Under the pieces are notes generated by a model. The model saw nothing but the letters and a program-made list of their open reading frames with translations, did not search any database and was not told where the DNA came from. A stretch of DNA of 64,000 nt, from contig OY282381.1 of NCBI GenBank assembly GCA_958295915.1, positions 4,362,722-4,426,721 on the forward strand, in the 5' to 3' direction. Positions 7,626 to 16,856 of the stretch are shown piece after piece. The translations under genes and the position numbers were made by a program. This DNA comes from an uncultured Caldilineaceae bacterium. GTDB taxonomy: Bacteria > Chloroflexota > Anaerolineae > Caldilineales > Caldilineaceae. Each line of letters starts with the position of its first letter. Positions within the stretch are counted from its first letter, which is position 1.

Positions 7626-8525
7626 CTATATCTTCAGACCGCTCAATACGACGCCCTGAATAAAGTAGCGCTGAGCCATAGCGAAGAGGGTAATTACCGG
7701 AATGGTCATAATGGCCGCGGCAGCCATCAGCAGATGATCCCGGGGGTCTGTCGTTTCCAGGGGAATATTCTGAAAGAAGCGCAGACCCACCGCGGCTGTG
7801 AAAAGATGGGAGCGGCTGAGGTAGATAAACGGGGCGAAAAATTCGTTCCAATCGTTGAGGAACTGCAAAATTGCCACAGTGGTCAGGGCCGGTTTCATCA
7901 AGGGCAATAATACACTCCGAAGAATGCGGACCGGGTTGGCCCCATCCATCAACGCGGCTTCGTCCAGGTCTTTGGGGATCGACATAATGAACTGTCGGAG
8001 CAGGAAAATCATGAACGCCCCGCCCCCCAGCCAGGAGCCGATCGTCAGCGGTACGTATGTATTGATCAGCTTCAGGTTGAAGAAGAGTACGTACTGGGGA
8101 ATCAACGTCACCTGAGATGGAATCATCAATGTGCCCAGCATCAGCACGAACCAGAACTCCTTGCCTATATAATTGAAGCGGGCGAAGGAGTAGGCAGTCA
8201 GAGAAGCGGTGATGATCGTTCCTGGAATCGTGATGGCCGTGATGAGAAAGCTGTTTCCCAGCCAGCGGGCGAAGGGTACAGACTCGAAAACCTGAGCATA
8301 GTTGCCCCATTGAGGAACCACCGGCAGCAGATGGGGTGTGAACGAGCGCAGCTCCTGCCAGGTCTGCAAGGAGCTGGAGACAGTCCAGAAAAGCGGAAAA
8401 GCGAATAGCAGGCTGGCGATGGTTAGCAGAATGTATGTCAGCGCCATCTGAATCTGATTCCGCCCGCGACGCTGGACATCGATCTGAATATCTGCGCTGG
8501 GCAGGCGGTCTAGTGTTGCGGCCAT
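7626..8525 (-). CDS. Sugar ABC transporter permease, MalG type
   Basis: The 299-aa membrane protein has about six hydrophobic segments. The EAA loop DEAALMDGANPVRILRSVLLP contacts the ATPase. This is the second permease of a CUT1 carbohydrate importer and works with the MalF-type partner and the binding protein encoded upstream. Only 7 bases separate the partner's stop from this start, and its ribosome-binding site (GGAGG) lies over the partner's last codons, so translation is probably coupled. No ATP-binding subunit is encoded nearby, so a shared MsmX-like ATPase from elsewhere is expected. Confidence 0.9.
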   Translation of the reverse strand: MAATLDRLPSADIQIDVQRRGRNQIQMALTYILLTIASLLFAFPLFWTVSSSLQTWQELRSFTPHLLPVVPQWGNYAQVFESVPFARWLGNSFLITAITIPGTIITASLTAYSFARFNYIGKEFWFVLMLGTLMIPSQVTLIPQYVLFFNLKLINTYVPLTIGSWLGGGAFMIFLLRQFIMSIPKDLDEAALMDGANPVRILRSVLLPLMKPALTTVAILQFLNDWNEFFAPFIYLSRSHLFTAAVGLRFFQNIPLETTDPRDHLLMAAAAIMTIPVITLFAMAQRYFIQGVVLSGLKI

Positions 8526-8532
8526 TGTCTAA

Positions 8533-9477
8533 TTAGCCTCCGTAGTAGAATACCCAGCGGCGGGAAAGTCGTAGTTGCCAGATTGTGAGGGAGACGATCA
8601 CGATGGCAAAGAACCAGGCCAGAGCCGACGCGTAGCCCATGTTCCAGTAGTCGAAGGCGTGGCGGTAGAGGTGCAGGCTGTAGAACGTTGTGGCAAAGCC
8701 AGGGCCGCCCTCGGTGGCAACGAATGCGGCGGTGAATACCTGCAAACCGCCGATAACGCCGAGAACCATATTAAAGAAGATCGTCGGTGTCAGCAAGGGC
8801 AGTGTCACATGAAGCAGTTTGTGATAGGCGTTGGCCCCGTCGATCGATGCGGCTTCGTACAGAGTCTCCGGAATGCCCTGAAGCCCAGCCAAAAAGATAA
8901 TCATGCGAGTGCCGCCGAGCCCCTGCCAGAGACCCATCAGAATCAGGGACGGGATCGCCCAGCGGCGGTCGCCGAACCAGCCAGGTGGATCGCTCCAGCC
9001 CAGGTCGTTCAGTGTCTGATTGATGATGCCGAAATCGTCATTTAATAGCCATTTCCACAGAACAACGGAAGCGACAATCGGCACCAGTGACGGCATGAAA
9101 AAAAGTGTCCGGTAGGTAGCCAGCCCTCGCAATTTGGCATTGAGCAGAATCGCCAAAAACATCGATCCGATCACGCCCAGAGGAACGCCCAGCCCCGCGT
9201 AATAAAACGTGCGCCCCAGAGAAGTCCAGAAAAGCGGATCGTCGGTGAACATGGTGATGTAATTGTCCAGACCGATCCATTGGGGCGAGCTCAGGACATC
9301 ATATTTGGTTAAGCTGAAATAGAAGGAGCCGAGTCCAGGGCCGATAAACAGCCCGAAAAATCCAAGCAGCCAGGGCGTGAGAAACAGATACCCATAGAAA
9401 TTTTCCCGCCTTTGCCGAGTAGTCAGCAGCCCGCCTGACATCCCCGGCACTTTCAAGCGGCTAGTCAGCGTCGCCAT
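8533..9477 (-). CDS. Sugar ABC transporter permease, MalF/UgpA type
   Basis: This is the first permease of the downstream importer set. It has an N-terminal cytoplasmic tail, then six predicted membrane segments beginning FLTPWLLGFFGLFI, and an EAA loop (YEAASIDGANAYHKLLHVTLP). The start at 9477 is preferred over an upstream one because GGAG lies 6 bases before it and the longer version would translate repeat C. It is transcribed after the binding-protein gene 9561-10919 and before its MalG partner. Confidence 0.9.
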   Translation of the reverse strand: MATLTSRLKVPGMSGGLLTTRQRRENFYGYLFLTPWLLGFFGLFIGPGLGSFYFSLTKYDVLSSPQWIGLDNYITMFTDDPLFWTSLGRTFYYAGLGVPLGVIGSMFLAILLNAKLRGLATYRTLFFMPSLVPIVASVVLWKWLLNDDFGIINQTLNDLGWSDPPGWFGDRRWAIPSLILMGLWQGLGGTRMIIFLAGLQGIPETLYEAASIDGANAYHKLLHVTLPLLTPTIFFNMVLGVIGGLQVFTAAFVATEGGPGFATTFYSLHLYRHAFDYWNMGYASALAWFFAIVIVSLTIWQLRLSRRWVFYYGG

Positions 9478-9500
9478 TTGCATCTCCCAAGAAGGTAAGC

Positions 9501-9535
9501 AAGTAGAGGCAACCACAAGGCCTGCCCCTACTTGC
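9501..9535. repeat. Dispersed repeat family C copy
   Basis: AAGTAGAGGCAACCACAAGG followed by CCTGCCCCTACTT forms an imperfect palindrome between the binding-protein gene and its permease. It could form an intercistronic hairpin that lowers permease expression relative to binding protein; this is inference. Confidence 0.6.
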
Positions 9536-9560
9536 CATCCGCTCATCACGTACTGAGTAC

Positions 9561-10919
9561 TTACGCCGGATCCTTATCTAAGATGGCCTGGATGTTGTCG
9601 TGCAGATCCTGCAAACCCTCTTCAAACGCAACCGGCTGGTTCGGGTCGAGTAGCAAATCCGTCCACTGCTGGACCGCGGACGTGTACTCGCGCCCGCGTG
9701 AGTTGGCCGGCGCGTGCGCGGGGATGCCGTTCTCTAAACTGGGGATGAACCACTCGTGGATCGGATCGTTTCCAACGAGGGACTGCGCCACATCCGGCCG
9801 CACCATGGCAAAGTTGCCGCCAACCAGGTTGAAGCTGAGGCTGCCGTCGTGTCCGGCGATGTGCAAAAGGAACTGATAGGCAATATCCGCGTTCTCTGCG
9901 CCCTGGCGAATGTTCCAGGTGCCACCGCGGAGCTGCGAGGGGAAGCGGCCATCTTCCCGGGTAGGAAAGAGAATCTGCCAGGCTTTGGCGATGCTGTCGT
10001 CTTCAATGGCGTTCTTGAAATTGCGCACGCAAAGCGAGCCGCACCAGTTCATTGTCAGCAGGCCAGCGGTGAGCGCGCCGCCAGCATTGTCGATATCACC
10101 GGGCGCAGGCAGAATTTTGTCCTCCACGCCTAATCTGTAGGCCCAGCGCATGGCTTCCGTGGCGTTGGGGTCGTCCAGGAGTAAGCACTTTGTGCCTTCC
10201 TCGTTGATGAGCGAGCTGTTAAACAACCGGCACAAGACAACGATCGTCGCCTCGTTGTGGCTGATATTCAGCCCAAAGCGTTCTCCTTCAGAATAGAAAG
10301 CGTGGGCCCATTCGTTAATGGTGTCGATCGATACATCGTGACCGGTCGGATCCGGCAGATCGATGCCGGCTTCTTCCAGATGAACCGCATTCGTAACGAG
10401 GGTATCGAAGCCGGCCCAGCCCCAGCTCGGCAAACCATACAGCTGGCCCTGGTAGTATTGCAGGCTCATAAAGTGCTCGAACCATTCACCCAGGTCGGTG
10501 CCATCAGTGGCCACCAGTTCGTCTATAGACATAATGATGTTTTTGTTGATGGCTCGCCAGAAATGGTAGTGAGATGGGTCGAAGGCGATGACTTCGCCCA
10601 GATCCCCGGCAGCCTGGGCCGCGTACATCTTGGCGTAGTTATCCTGCTGGCCGGAACCGGCCAACGGTCGCAATTCGATAGTCACGTTCGAGTGCATCTC
10701 CCGGAAGGTGTCGATGCGTTCTTCGTTCCAGCCGCTGCCAATGCCCCGGAAGGTGTCCCAGCGCAGATTGATGGCTTCCATAGCTGGGGCGGCAGCTTCG
10801 TCTTCATCGACGCTGGATCCCGTTTGGGGCGCGGCCGGGGCAGCGCAAGCAGCCAGTACGCCCACGGAAGCGGCCAGCGTACCCTGTAAAAACGAACGTC
10901 GCGAAATTCGATTTGTCAT
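9561..10919 (-). CDS. Extracellular sugar-binding lipoprotein (CUT1 type, Tat signal)
   Basis: The protein starts with a twin-arginine signal (SRRSFLQG) and a lipobox (VGVLAACAAP), so it is exported folded and lipid-anchored. An acidic, Ala-rich linker precedes a family-1 solute-binding domain. The start at 10919 has a perfect GGAGG spaced 5-6 bases. It should capture a sugar or oligosaccharide and deliver it to the permeases encoded immediately downstream. A second binding protein lies directly upstream (11030-12394). The ligand cannot be read from sequence. Confidence 0.9.
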   Translation of the reverse strand: MTNRISRRSFLQGTLAASVGVLAACAAPAAPQTGSSVDEDEAAAPAMEAINLRWDTFRGIGSGWNEERIDTFREMHSNVTIELRPLAGSGQQDNYAKMYAAQAAGDLGEVIAFDPSHYHFWRAINKNIIMSIDELVATDGTDLGEWFEHFMSLQYYQGQLYGLPSWGWAGFDTLVTNAVHLEEAGIDLPDPTGHDVSIDTINEWAHAFYSEGERFGLNISHNEATIVVLCRLFNSSLINEEGTKCLLLDDPNATEAMRWAYRLGVEDKILPAPGDIDNAGGALTAGLLTMNWCGSLCVRNFKNAIEDDSIAKAWQILFPTREDGRFPSQLRGGTWNIRQGAENADIAYQFLLHIAGHDGSLSFNLVGGNFAMVRPDVAQSLVGNDPIHEWFIPSLENGIPAHAPANSRGREYTSAVQQWTDLLLDPNQPVAFEEGLQDLHDNIQAILDKDPA

Positions 10920-10960
10920 TGTTACCTCCGATTGGATTATGACGAAAGCAAAAGATATAA

Positions 10961-11024
10961 AACTGCAGTGGCTGGTAACCCGTGATTGCAAGTACTGGCC
11001 ACTAGCCACTGATCACTGGCAACC
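10961..11024. repeat. Repeat family B array
   Basis: Segments such as AACTGCAGTGGCTGGTAACC and TACTGGCCACTAGCCACTGA repeat an ACTGGCCACT theme. It lies between the two binding-protein genes. Similar arrays occur at 20455, 37259, 42291, 43701, 45144, 47785 and 59011. Confidence 0.55.
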
Positions 11025-11029
11025 GGTGT

Positions 11030-12394
11030 TCAAACCAGCGGCTCTTTATCCAAGACCTCCTGGACCAGAAGATGGGTCCGCTCGACGCCCTCTGCGAATT
11101 CGACAGCCCCCGTCCAGATAGCCTGCAGATTGTTGTTCATCGTGTTCACAAACTCTTGCGTGCGGGCATTGGCCGGGCGATGCCACTTGCGCGGGCCCTC
11201 AGGATAGATTTCCTGGTGCATGCGGAAGATGGGATGGATCGAGTTGAGCTCGTCGCTTTCCCACACATCCTTGCGACCACCCGGGCTGCCAGCGCCGAAG
11301 AAGACATGTTCGATGCCGTCTTCTTTGGTGGAATAGAAGTCCAAGACCTGGAAGGCTTCCGACGGATGCTCGGAATTGCCGGTGATGCCAAAAGCCGCCG
11401 CCGACACCTGTGAACCTCTCAGGTCAGTAGGACCGACAGGACCGACCACCGCATCCCAGTCGAATTCGATTTCGCCCTCATTCTTCATATTCGTGTAGCG
11501 ACCAATCAGCCCTGTTGTCGTGTTGTGGATGCCTACCGTGCCAGCGACGAAGTTGTTGACAGTCTCGTCGCCACACTGGCAGGGATCTACTTCGTGGGTG
11601 TGTTGCAAATCATAGAGCCAGCGCAGACCAGCGATGCTCTCTTCCTGATCCAGCAAGGACATGGTGCCCTCTTCATTGAGCGCATCACCGCCGAAGATGC
11701 GCAGGTAGGACGGGATATGCTCTTGACCGGTACCGCTGGAACGCATTCCCCAAACCTCCGGTGGGGCCGTTATCGCGGCCGCGATCGTAACCAGGTCCGC
11801 CGTGGTCCAGTCTGAGTCTGGCGCTTCTACCCCCGCTTCTTCCATCAGAGTCTTGTTGTGATAGTAGGCGGTGGTGCCATAGTGCCCATGGTTGGGGATC
11901 GCATGCAGTTCGCCATCCACGGTGAGGGCCGCCAACAGAGAATCCCAAAAGTTGGATAGATCGAAATTCTTGGCAGCGACAATGTCGTCCAGAGGGATCA
12001 GAACACCCTTGGCCTTGTGTTCCGGCGGGTTGTTGAGATACGTCCAGACTACATCGCCCACCGTGCCAGAGGCCGACAGCGCGTAGATCTTGGAGTACAT
12101 CTCATTCCCCGGCAGCTCGTCGATCTCGAGTTTCAGGCCAGGATTCTGCTCTTCAAAGAGATCCTGACGGCTAATATGCCAGTCGGCGTGGGTGCCAAGG
12201 CGAGTGTGGAAGAGGATAGTGATAGGCTCTTCCGACGACGCCGTGGACTCTTCTCCCTCGCCGCTCGCAGGGGCCGCGGCCGGCGCGCAAGCGGACAGAA
12301 CAAGCGCTCCCGTTGCCGCCAGAGAACCGGTCAGGAATTGGCGGCGGCTTACAGCGTGCCCGACAGTGGCGCGCAAATCATCTTTGCTGAACAT
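11030..12394 (-). CDS. Extracellular sugar-binding lipoprotein (second importer, Tat signal)
   Basis: This 454-aa binding protein has a Tat motif (SRRQFLTG), a lipobox (LVLSACAP) and an Ala/Glu-rich linker, then a family-1 solute-binding domain. Position and order pair it with the permeases 12480-13406 and 13406-14356 encoded just upstream in transcription. AAAGGAGGT precedes the ATG by 7 bases, an unusually strong site that fits the high expression needed for a binding protein. It is only moderately similar to its neighbour at 9561-10919, so the two importers probably take different ligands. Confidence 0.9.
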   Translation of the reverse strand: MFSKDDLRATVGHAVSRRQFLTGSLAATGALVLSACAPAAAPASGEGEESTASSEEPITILFHTRLGTHADWHISRQDLFEEQNPGLKLEIDELPGNEMYSKIYALSASGTVGDVVWTYLNNPPEHKAKGVLIPLDDIVAAKNFDLSNFWDSLLAALTVDGELHAIPNHGHYGTTAYYHNKTLMEEAGVEAPDSDWTTADLVTIAAAITAPPEVWGMRSSGTGQEHIPSYLRIFGGDALNEEGTMSLLDQEESIAGLRWLYDLQHTHEVDPCQCGDETVNNFVAGTVGIHNTTTGLIGRYTNMKNEGEIEFDWDAVVGPVGPTDLRGSQVSAAAFGITGNSEHPSEAFQVLDFYSTKEDGIEHVFFGAGSPGGRKDVWESDELNSIHPIFRMHQEIYPEGPRKWHRPANARTQEFVNTMNNNLQAIWTGAVEFAEGVERTHLLVQEVLDKEPLV

Positions 12395-12479
12395 GGTAGG
12401 TACCTCCTTTGGGTAACCGGAAAAATGGAACAGAACTTCAACAACTACGAGTTGTTCTGACTGGGCAACAAGATTCGCC

Positions 12480-13406
12480 TTATCCTTTGATACCGGACAT
12501 CACGATTCCCTGTACCAGATACCGTTGCGCCAAAAAGAACATAATGATAATCGGTGCAGTCATCATGACACTGGCCGCCATGAGCAGATGATATTTGGGC
12601 TCGGTATCATCGGCGAAGCCAGCCACCGCTTGAAAATAACGTATCCCCACGGCCAAGGTGAATTTCGCCTTGGTGTTGAGAAAGATGAACGGATAGAGGA
12701 AGGCATTCCACTGCGCCATAAAGGTCAGAACGGCTGCCGTTGCCGTCACGGGTATGGAGAGGGGCATCAGAATCTGCCAGAAGACGCGCAGATATCCGGC
12801 GCCGTCGATGCGCGCGGCCTCATCCAGATCGATAGGAATGCTCATGAAAAACTGACGCATCAGGAAGATCAGAAACGCGCTGCCTCCAAAGAAGGATGGG
12901 ACAATCAGGGGCTTATAGGAATCCATCCACGCGATTTTGGAAAACATCAGGTAGAGGGGAATCAGCGTGACCTCCACCGGCAGCATCATGGTGCTGAGCG
13001 TTATGATAAAGAGAATGTCCCGCCCTGGGTAGCGGAAGCGGGCAAAGGAATAGCCGACCAATGCCGCAGTCAGAACGGCGCCGAAAGTGGACAGGCCGGC
13101 CACCACCACAGAATTCCATGTCCATGTGCCCCAGGTAACGATCTCGAAGACCTTGGGATAGTTCTGAAATTGAGGTACTTCTGGAAACCAGGTGGGCGGA
13201 AACCGAAAGAGTTCGCCGCCCGTCTTCAGGGAGGAAAGGATCGTCCAGACAAAAGGAAACATGAACATGGTCGAACCGAAAATAGCGACCAGATAGAGAA
13301 GCCCGCGACCGCTAGCGCGTCGCCAGGTCGCGGATTGATACAAGTTTGCAGGCAAGACTCCGCGCTCGCCTTGCTTTCTTCCAGACGCTATGACGTCGCC
13401 CGCCAT
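12480..13406 (-). CDS. Sugar ABC transporter permease, MalG type (second importer)
   Basis: The protein is a six-segment inner-membrane permease with EAA loop DEAARIDGAGYLRVFWQILMP. The start at 13406 overlaps the partner's stop in a TGATG arrangement with GGAGG upstream, so translation is coupled and a longer N-terminus is unlikely. It is close in layout to the MalG-type permease at 7626-8525; the tandem arrangement suggests an old duplication of a whole importer. Confidence 0.9.
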   Translation of the reverse strand: MAGDVIASGRKQGERGVLPANLYQSATWRRASGRGLLYLVAIFGSTMFMFPFVWTILSSLKTGGELFRFPPTWFPEVPQFQNYPKVFEIVTWGTWTWNSVVVAGLSTFGAVLTAALVGYSFARFRYPGRDILFIITLSTMMLPVEVTLIPLYLMFSKIAWMDSYKPLIVPSFFGGSAFLIFLMRQFFMSIPIDLDEAARIDGAGYLRVFWQILMPLSIPVTATAAVLTFMAQWNAFLYPFIFLNTKAKFTLAVGIRYFQAVAGFADDTEPKYHLLMAASVMMTAPIIIMFFLAQRYLVQGIVMSGIKG

Positions 13407-14356
13407 CAGTCCACCTCCCCGGCATAATAGACCCAGCGTCTCGACTGTCTGAACTGAACATAGGTGAACACAAACAACACGAAAAAGAAGATCCATGCCA
13501 GAGCCGACGCATAGCCCATCTCAAAGTATTCGAACGCCCGAGTATAGATGTGAAGGGCATAGAACCAGGTGGCGTAGGCCGGTCCTCCTGCAGTGGCGAT
13601 GAAGGCGGCGGCAAATACCTTGAGCGCGCCGATGATACCCAACACCATGTTGAAGAAGATCGTAGGCGTGAGCATGGGAATCGTCACATTGCGAAACTTG
13701 GCCCACAGGCCGGCCCCATCCACCACCGCGGCATCGTACAGCTCTTGGGGAACGCCTTGCAATCCAGCCAAAAAGATCAACATTGTATTGCCGCCGATCG
13801 CGCCCCACATCGCCATGATGATCAGACCGGTCATGGCCCAGGCCGGGTCTCGAAACCAACCGGGCGCGTCGTCGCTGCCCGTGATGGTGCGAATCCAGTG
13901 GTTGATCGGGCCTACCTCCGGGTTGAAGATCCAGCCCCAAAGGACCGCGGCAGCCACAATGGGTGTGAGATGAGGCAGGAAAAAGAAGGTGCGGAACCAT
14001 GTCGTGCCCCGCAAGGCTTGATTGAGCAATACCGCGGCCGCGAGCGCGCCAACCAGAGATAAGGGCACGACAATCAGCGCATAGCGAAAGGTCAGCAGTA
14101 AGGACGGCCAGAAAAGCCGATCCTTGGTAAAGATCTCGATGAAGTTCTTCAGCCCGACAAACTTCGGCGCGTTGACAATGTCGTAACGCGTAAAGCTGAG
14201 ATAGCCTGAAGTCAACATTGGCCCAGCGATAAAGAGCGCCAAACCAAGTAGCCAAGGCAACAAGAACAGATACCCGGCGATGGCTTCTCGGGCGCGCAGG
14301 CTCTGCATCCATCGGGGCGACAGACTGCGACCAGTCGTCATCGCTTTCGTGCTCAT
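13406..14356 (-). CDS. Sugar ABC transporter permease, MalF/UgpA type (second importer)
   Basis: The sequence has six hydrophobic segments beginning YLFLLPWLLGLALFIAG and an EAA loop (YDAAVVDGAGLWAKFRNVTIP). It pairs with the MalG-type partner whose start overlaps this stop. The start at 14356 follows GGGAGAG; the longer frame would translate repeat A. It lies 28 bases downstream of the phosphodiesterase gene and is probably in the same transcript. Confidence 0.9.
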   Translation of the reverse strand: MSTKAMTTGRSLSPRWMQSLRAREAIAGYLFLLPWLLGLALFIAGPMLTSGYLSFTRYDIVNAPKFVGLKNFIEIFTKDRLFWPSLLLTFRYALIVVPLSLVGALAAAVLLNQALRGTTWFRTFFFLPHLTPIVAAAVLWGWIFNPEVGPINHWIRTITGSDDAPGWFRDPAWAMTGLIIMAMWGAIGGNTMLIFLAGLQGVPQELYDAAVVDGAGLWAKFRNVTIPMLTPTIFFNMVLGIIGALKVFAAAFIATAGGPAYATWFYALHIYTRAFEYFEMGYASALAWIFFFVLFVFTYVQFRQSRRWVYYAGEVD

Positions 14357-14376
14357 TGTGGTCTCTCCCACACCAT

Positions 14377-14400
14377 GTCGCGCCCTACAGTGGCGCGCAA
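14377..14400. repeat. Repeat family A hairpin
   Basis: GTCGCGCCCTACAGTGGCGC continues with GCAA. The stem is CGCGCC/GGCGCG with loop CTACAGT. On the minus strand it supplies the last codons and TAG stop of the phosphodiesterase gene and is the spacer before the MalF-type permease. Confidence 0.7.
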
Positions 14401-16355
14401 TGTAACACCCCATGCGCCTCGAATAGATCCCGGGCTACCGCGCCCTGGCTCTGCGCAGGTGGATCGATGCCTAGAATATGGCAGATAGTCGGTACCACGT
14501 CCACGGCCTGGATGTAGCCCAATCGCCCCGTAGGCCGTTCATATCCCTGCTTCAGTCCCGGCCCAGCCAGCAAGAAGGAGCCATACGTGGATGAAAAGCC
14601 GTTGTCCGTAGGAATGAAGCCGCCGTGATGGGCCCCGTAGGCTTTCGGCGCGCCCACATTGCCGCCGCCCACGATGCCCAGCCACTGGGTGTAGTAGCCG
14701 CTGACATAGTTGTGATCCCAGGCGAAGATCACATCGCCGCACTGATCGCCCCACTGGCCCAGCAGATAGGCGTCCCGTTTAGGCAGAGCGATGGCGATGG
14801 GGGTGCATCCGGTTTCCGGGTCTACCCAAGTGCGTAGCGCAGTGAGCAATTTGCGCTCAATCGCGTCGAACTCAGGCCCTGGCTCTGCATTGATGGTAAT
14901 ATCGAACCCCCGTCTGGCCAGGTAAGCCGTGGTCTTCTCCCAGTCGATCTCCTCAGGCGGAATCCGGTCCTGATCCTCGGCGATGGCATCCGTCCCATTC
15001 TTCAGAACCAGGAACCCTTCAGCGTGCAAAAATAGGCGGATGTTGGCGATGCGGATATCGGGGTAGGCGCCATGGTCGGCCAGGATACCCACATAGATAT
15101 CGTCGCCAGCCCGGCTTGCGGCGTCGGCGGCCGCGTACATGCGTCCCAGTACCCGATCGCCCACTTGGTAGGCCCGGCGAAAATAATCCAGGTATTTGTC
15201 CTGTGCGTCCGGGTTGAAGCCAGGACACACAGGGTCTACGTCGGCCAGGTGAATGTGGTTCAGATAGTCGTAGAGATGCCAATGGCAGGTGAAGTAGGCG
15301 CAGTCCTTTTCGTGGAGCATATAGTTGGCCACATCGGCAAACCATAGCCCCTGATAGGCGCACTCCTCCAGGGCCGTATCGAAGTCGGTCATGCCCGATG
15401 TGTACGGTATCATGGAGGCATGTTCCTGATACGGGCCGAAGCGTTTGATCAGCTCAGCGGCCAGCGCGTCGTCGCCGTATGTGAAGCCATCGGTATAGGT
15501 GACCTGCGTGCGGTAGAGTTTCAAGCCACTGCCGTCAGCAGTCAGGTCCAACAGCTTAAAGCGCACCGATGCCTGTTGCTCGCCGCCGGCGATGCGGAAT
15601 GTCTCGATGGCCCACTCGCTCCATTCTCCTAAGTTGGCCGCTGCGACGACATCGTCGCCGTTTTGGGTGCGACAGATCAAGACCCGATCATAGCCCGCGC
15701 CGCGACTGTCTACGGCCAGGAGATGGAAGACATTGGCATCTCCCCGCAACCGGGCGCTGATTGTGAACGTTGTCGCCAGAGCCGGAGAGGCGCTCTGGGG
15801 CAAGTTGCTCCAACCCCTGGCCACAGCCAGGGGTGGGATGGGCTCGACACTGCGGGGACCGCTGATGGCCGAGCCGTCGTGGCCCATAGCTACATCACTG
15901 GCTTCGGAGGCTACGGTAGTGTAGGCCTGAGCCGCGGCCACCTCGAAGTCGGTCTTGTGGTGGCCGGGATGGCCGAAGCCGTCCACCACATAACCGATCT
16001 CCACGCCCGAAGGATACGCGCCGGGATAGTGGACAGCGACGCTCTTGCGACCGGCCCGTTCCAGGGCATTCCAGATCCGCTCGGCATTGTTGGCCCGACC
16101 ATCAAAACTGTCTACCAGTTGGTTCGGCCCCAGAACGGTCTGCCAGGTGGAGACGCTATGGGTTCCCGTATGCGCGCCGGTGGAAAGCGTGGCCCAATTG
16201 GTGGGCGTCCACACCGGGAAAGATGGATAGGTTTGATTGACGGCGCCTTCTCTCAGAAATCGGCTGAAGTTCGGTAGGCAGCCCTCGGCAGCGAAGAACT
16301 TCATCATCGGTGTGATGAAGCCATCCATGCCAAAGGCATATATCTTTTTTGTCAT
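14385..16355 (-). CDS. Alkaline-phosphatase-superfamily phosphodiesterase/nucleotide pyrophosphatase
   Basis: The 656-aa protein shows the superfamily core: metal-binding MDGF near the N-terminus, a Thr nucleophile region PTNWATLSTGAHTG, LADHGAYPD, and late His ligands in AHHGGF. These enzymes cleave phosphodiester, phosphomonoester or phosphonate bonds with two metal ions. Residues ~160-270 form an insertion rich in beta-strand-like sequence, possibly an accessory beta-sandwich. No clear signal peptide is present, so a cytoplasmic or phosphosugar-related role is possible. It heads the run phosphodiesterase-MalF-MalG-binding protein and may act on the imported compound. Repeat A encodes its final residues (LHCAPL) and stop. 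Confidence 0.75.
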   Translation of the reverse strand: MTKKIYAFGMDGFITPMMKFFAAEGCLPNFSRFLREGAVNQTYPSFPVWTPTNWATLSTGAHTGTHSVSTWQTVLGPNQLVDSFDGRANNAERIWNALERAGRKSVAVHYPGAYPSGVEIGYVVDGFGHPGHHKTDFEVAAAQAYTTVASEASDVAMGHDGSAISGPRSVEPIPPLAVARGWSNLPQSASPALATTFTISARLRGDANVFHLLAVDSRGAGYDRVLICRTQNGDDVVAAANLGEWSEWAIETFRIAGGEQQASVRFKLLDLTADGSGLKLYRTQVTYTDGFTYGDDALAAELIKRFGPYQEHASMIPYTSGMTDFDTALEECAYQGLWFADVANYMLHEKDCAYFTCHWHLYDYLNHIHLADVDPVCPGFNPDAQDKYLDYFRRAYQVGDRVLGRMYAAADAASRAGDDIYVGILADHGAYPDIRIANIRLFLHAEGFLVLKNGTDAIAEDQDRIPPEEIDWEKTTAYLARRGFDITINAEPGPEFDAIERKLLTALRTWVDPETGCTPIAIALPKRDAYLLGQWGDQCGDVIFAWDHNYVSGYYTQWLGIVGGGNVGAPKAYGAHHGGFIPTDNGFSSTYGSFLLAGPGLKQGYERPTGRLGYIQAVDVVPTICHILGIDPPAQSQGAVARDLFEAHGVLHCAPL

Positions 16356-16479
16356 AGCCAACAATCATCTCGCTGTTTTGTAGACCGACGGATGAGGCGC
16401 GTTCGCATACTATAGCTCTTGCCACAAGGCATCGCAGCGTCTGCGGGGGTGCATGCCACGATGGCCGCCTGTGTCGGCG

Positions 16480-16790
16480 CCTCTGCAGATGCAGATATGT
16501 CGGACAGTTTATCTACGTCAGTGACGCTCAGCCCATCCGGGTCGGTCGCGCTGTAAGTGTAGACACCTAGGTGTCCGTTGATTCGTATTCCGGCGTCTTG
16601 AACGCGCGCGCGGCAACTGATCCGGTGAGGTTGCGCTGAAGGCGAAAGTGGATGCGCCCTCCAGGCTGTAGACTATGTCGCCGTCGGCATCTGTCGCCTC
16701 GAACGGCTGCGGCCCTGAGCATCCGCCTTGGTGTTCTCGTCTACGTTCTCTACGTTCAAGGTTGGTTGTGTGTGGACAGATAACCGGAAG
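16480..16790 (-). pseudogene. Decayed cadherin-like/tandem beta-domain fragment
   Basis: On the minus strand three short frames read like pieces of a cadherin-type repeat: LNVENVDENTKADAQG, then in another frame FEATDADGDIVYSLEG with FAFSATSPDQ, then after a second shift GVYTYSATDPDGLSVTDVDK. The Ca-binding DxDGD and ENT motifs match large bacterial adhesins with cadherin-like domains. Two frameshifts within ~100 codons show decay. No intact parent gene lies in the window. Confidence 0.6.
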
Positions 16791-16856
16791 CTAAGTATAG
16801 CAGTAGAAATCCCCTACTTGCAAATATCGCTCTACCTCTACAAGCGCAACAATACG

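Noticed and set aside
7384..8310. 308-aa minus-strand reading frame
   Set aside because: It overlaps the MalG-type permease in another frame; the permease has the EAA loop and membrane helices, so this one is a shadow, apart from its distal part which contributes to the decayed frame at 7157-7570.
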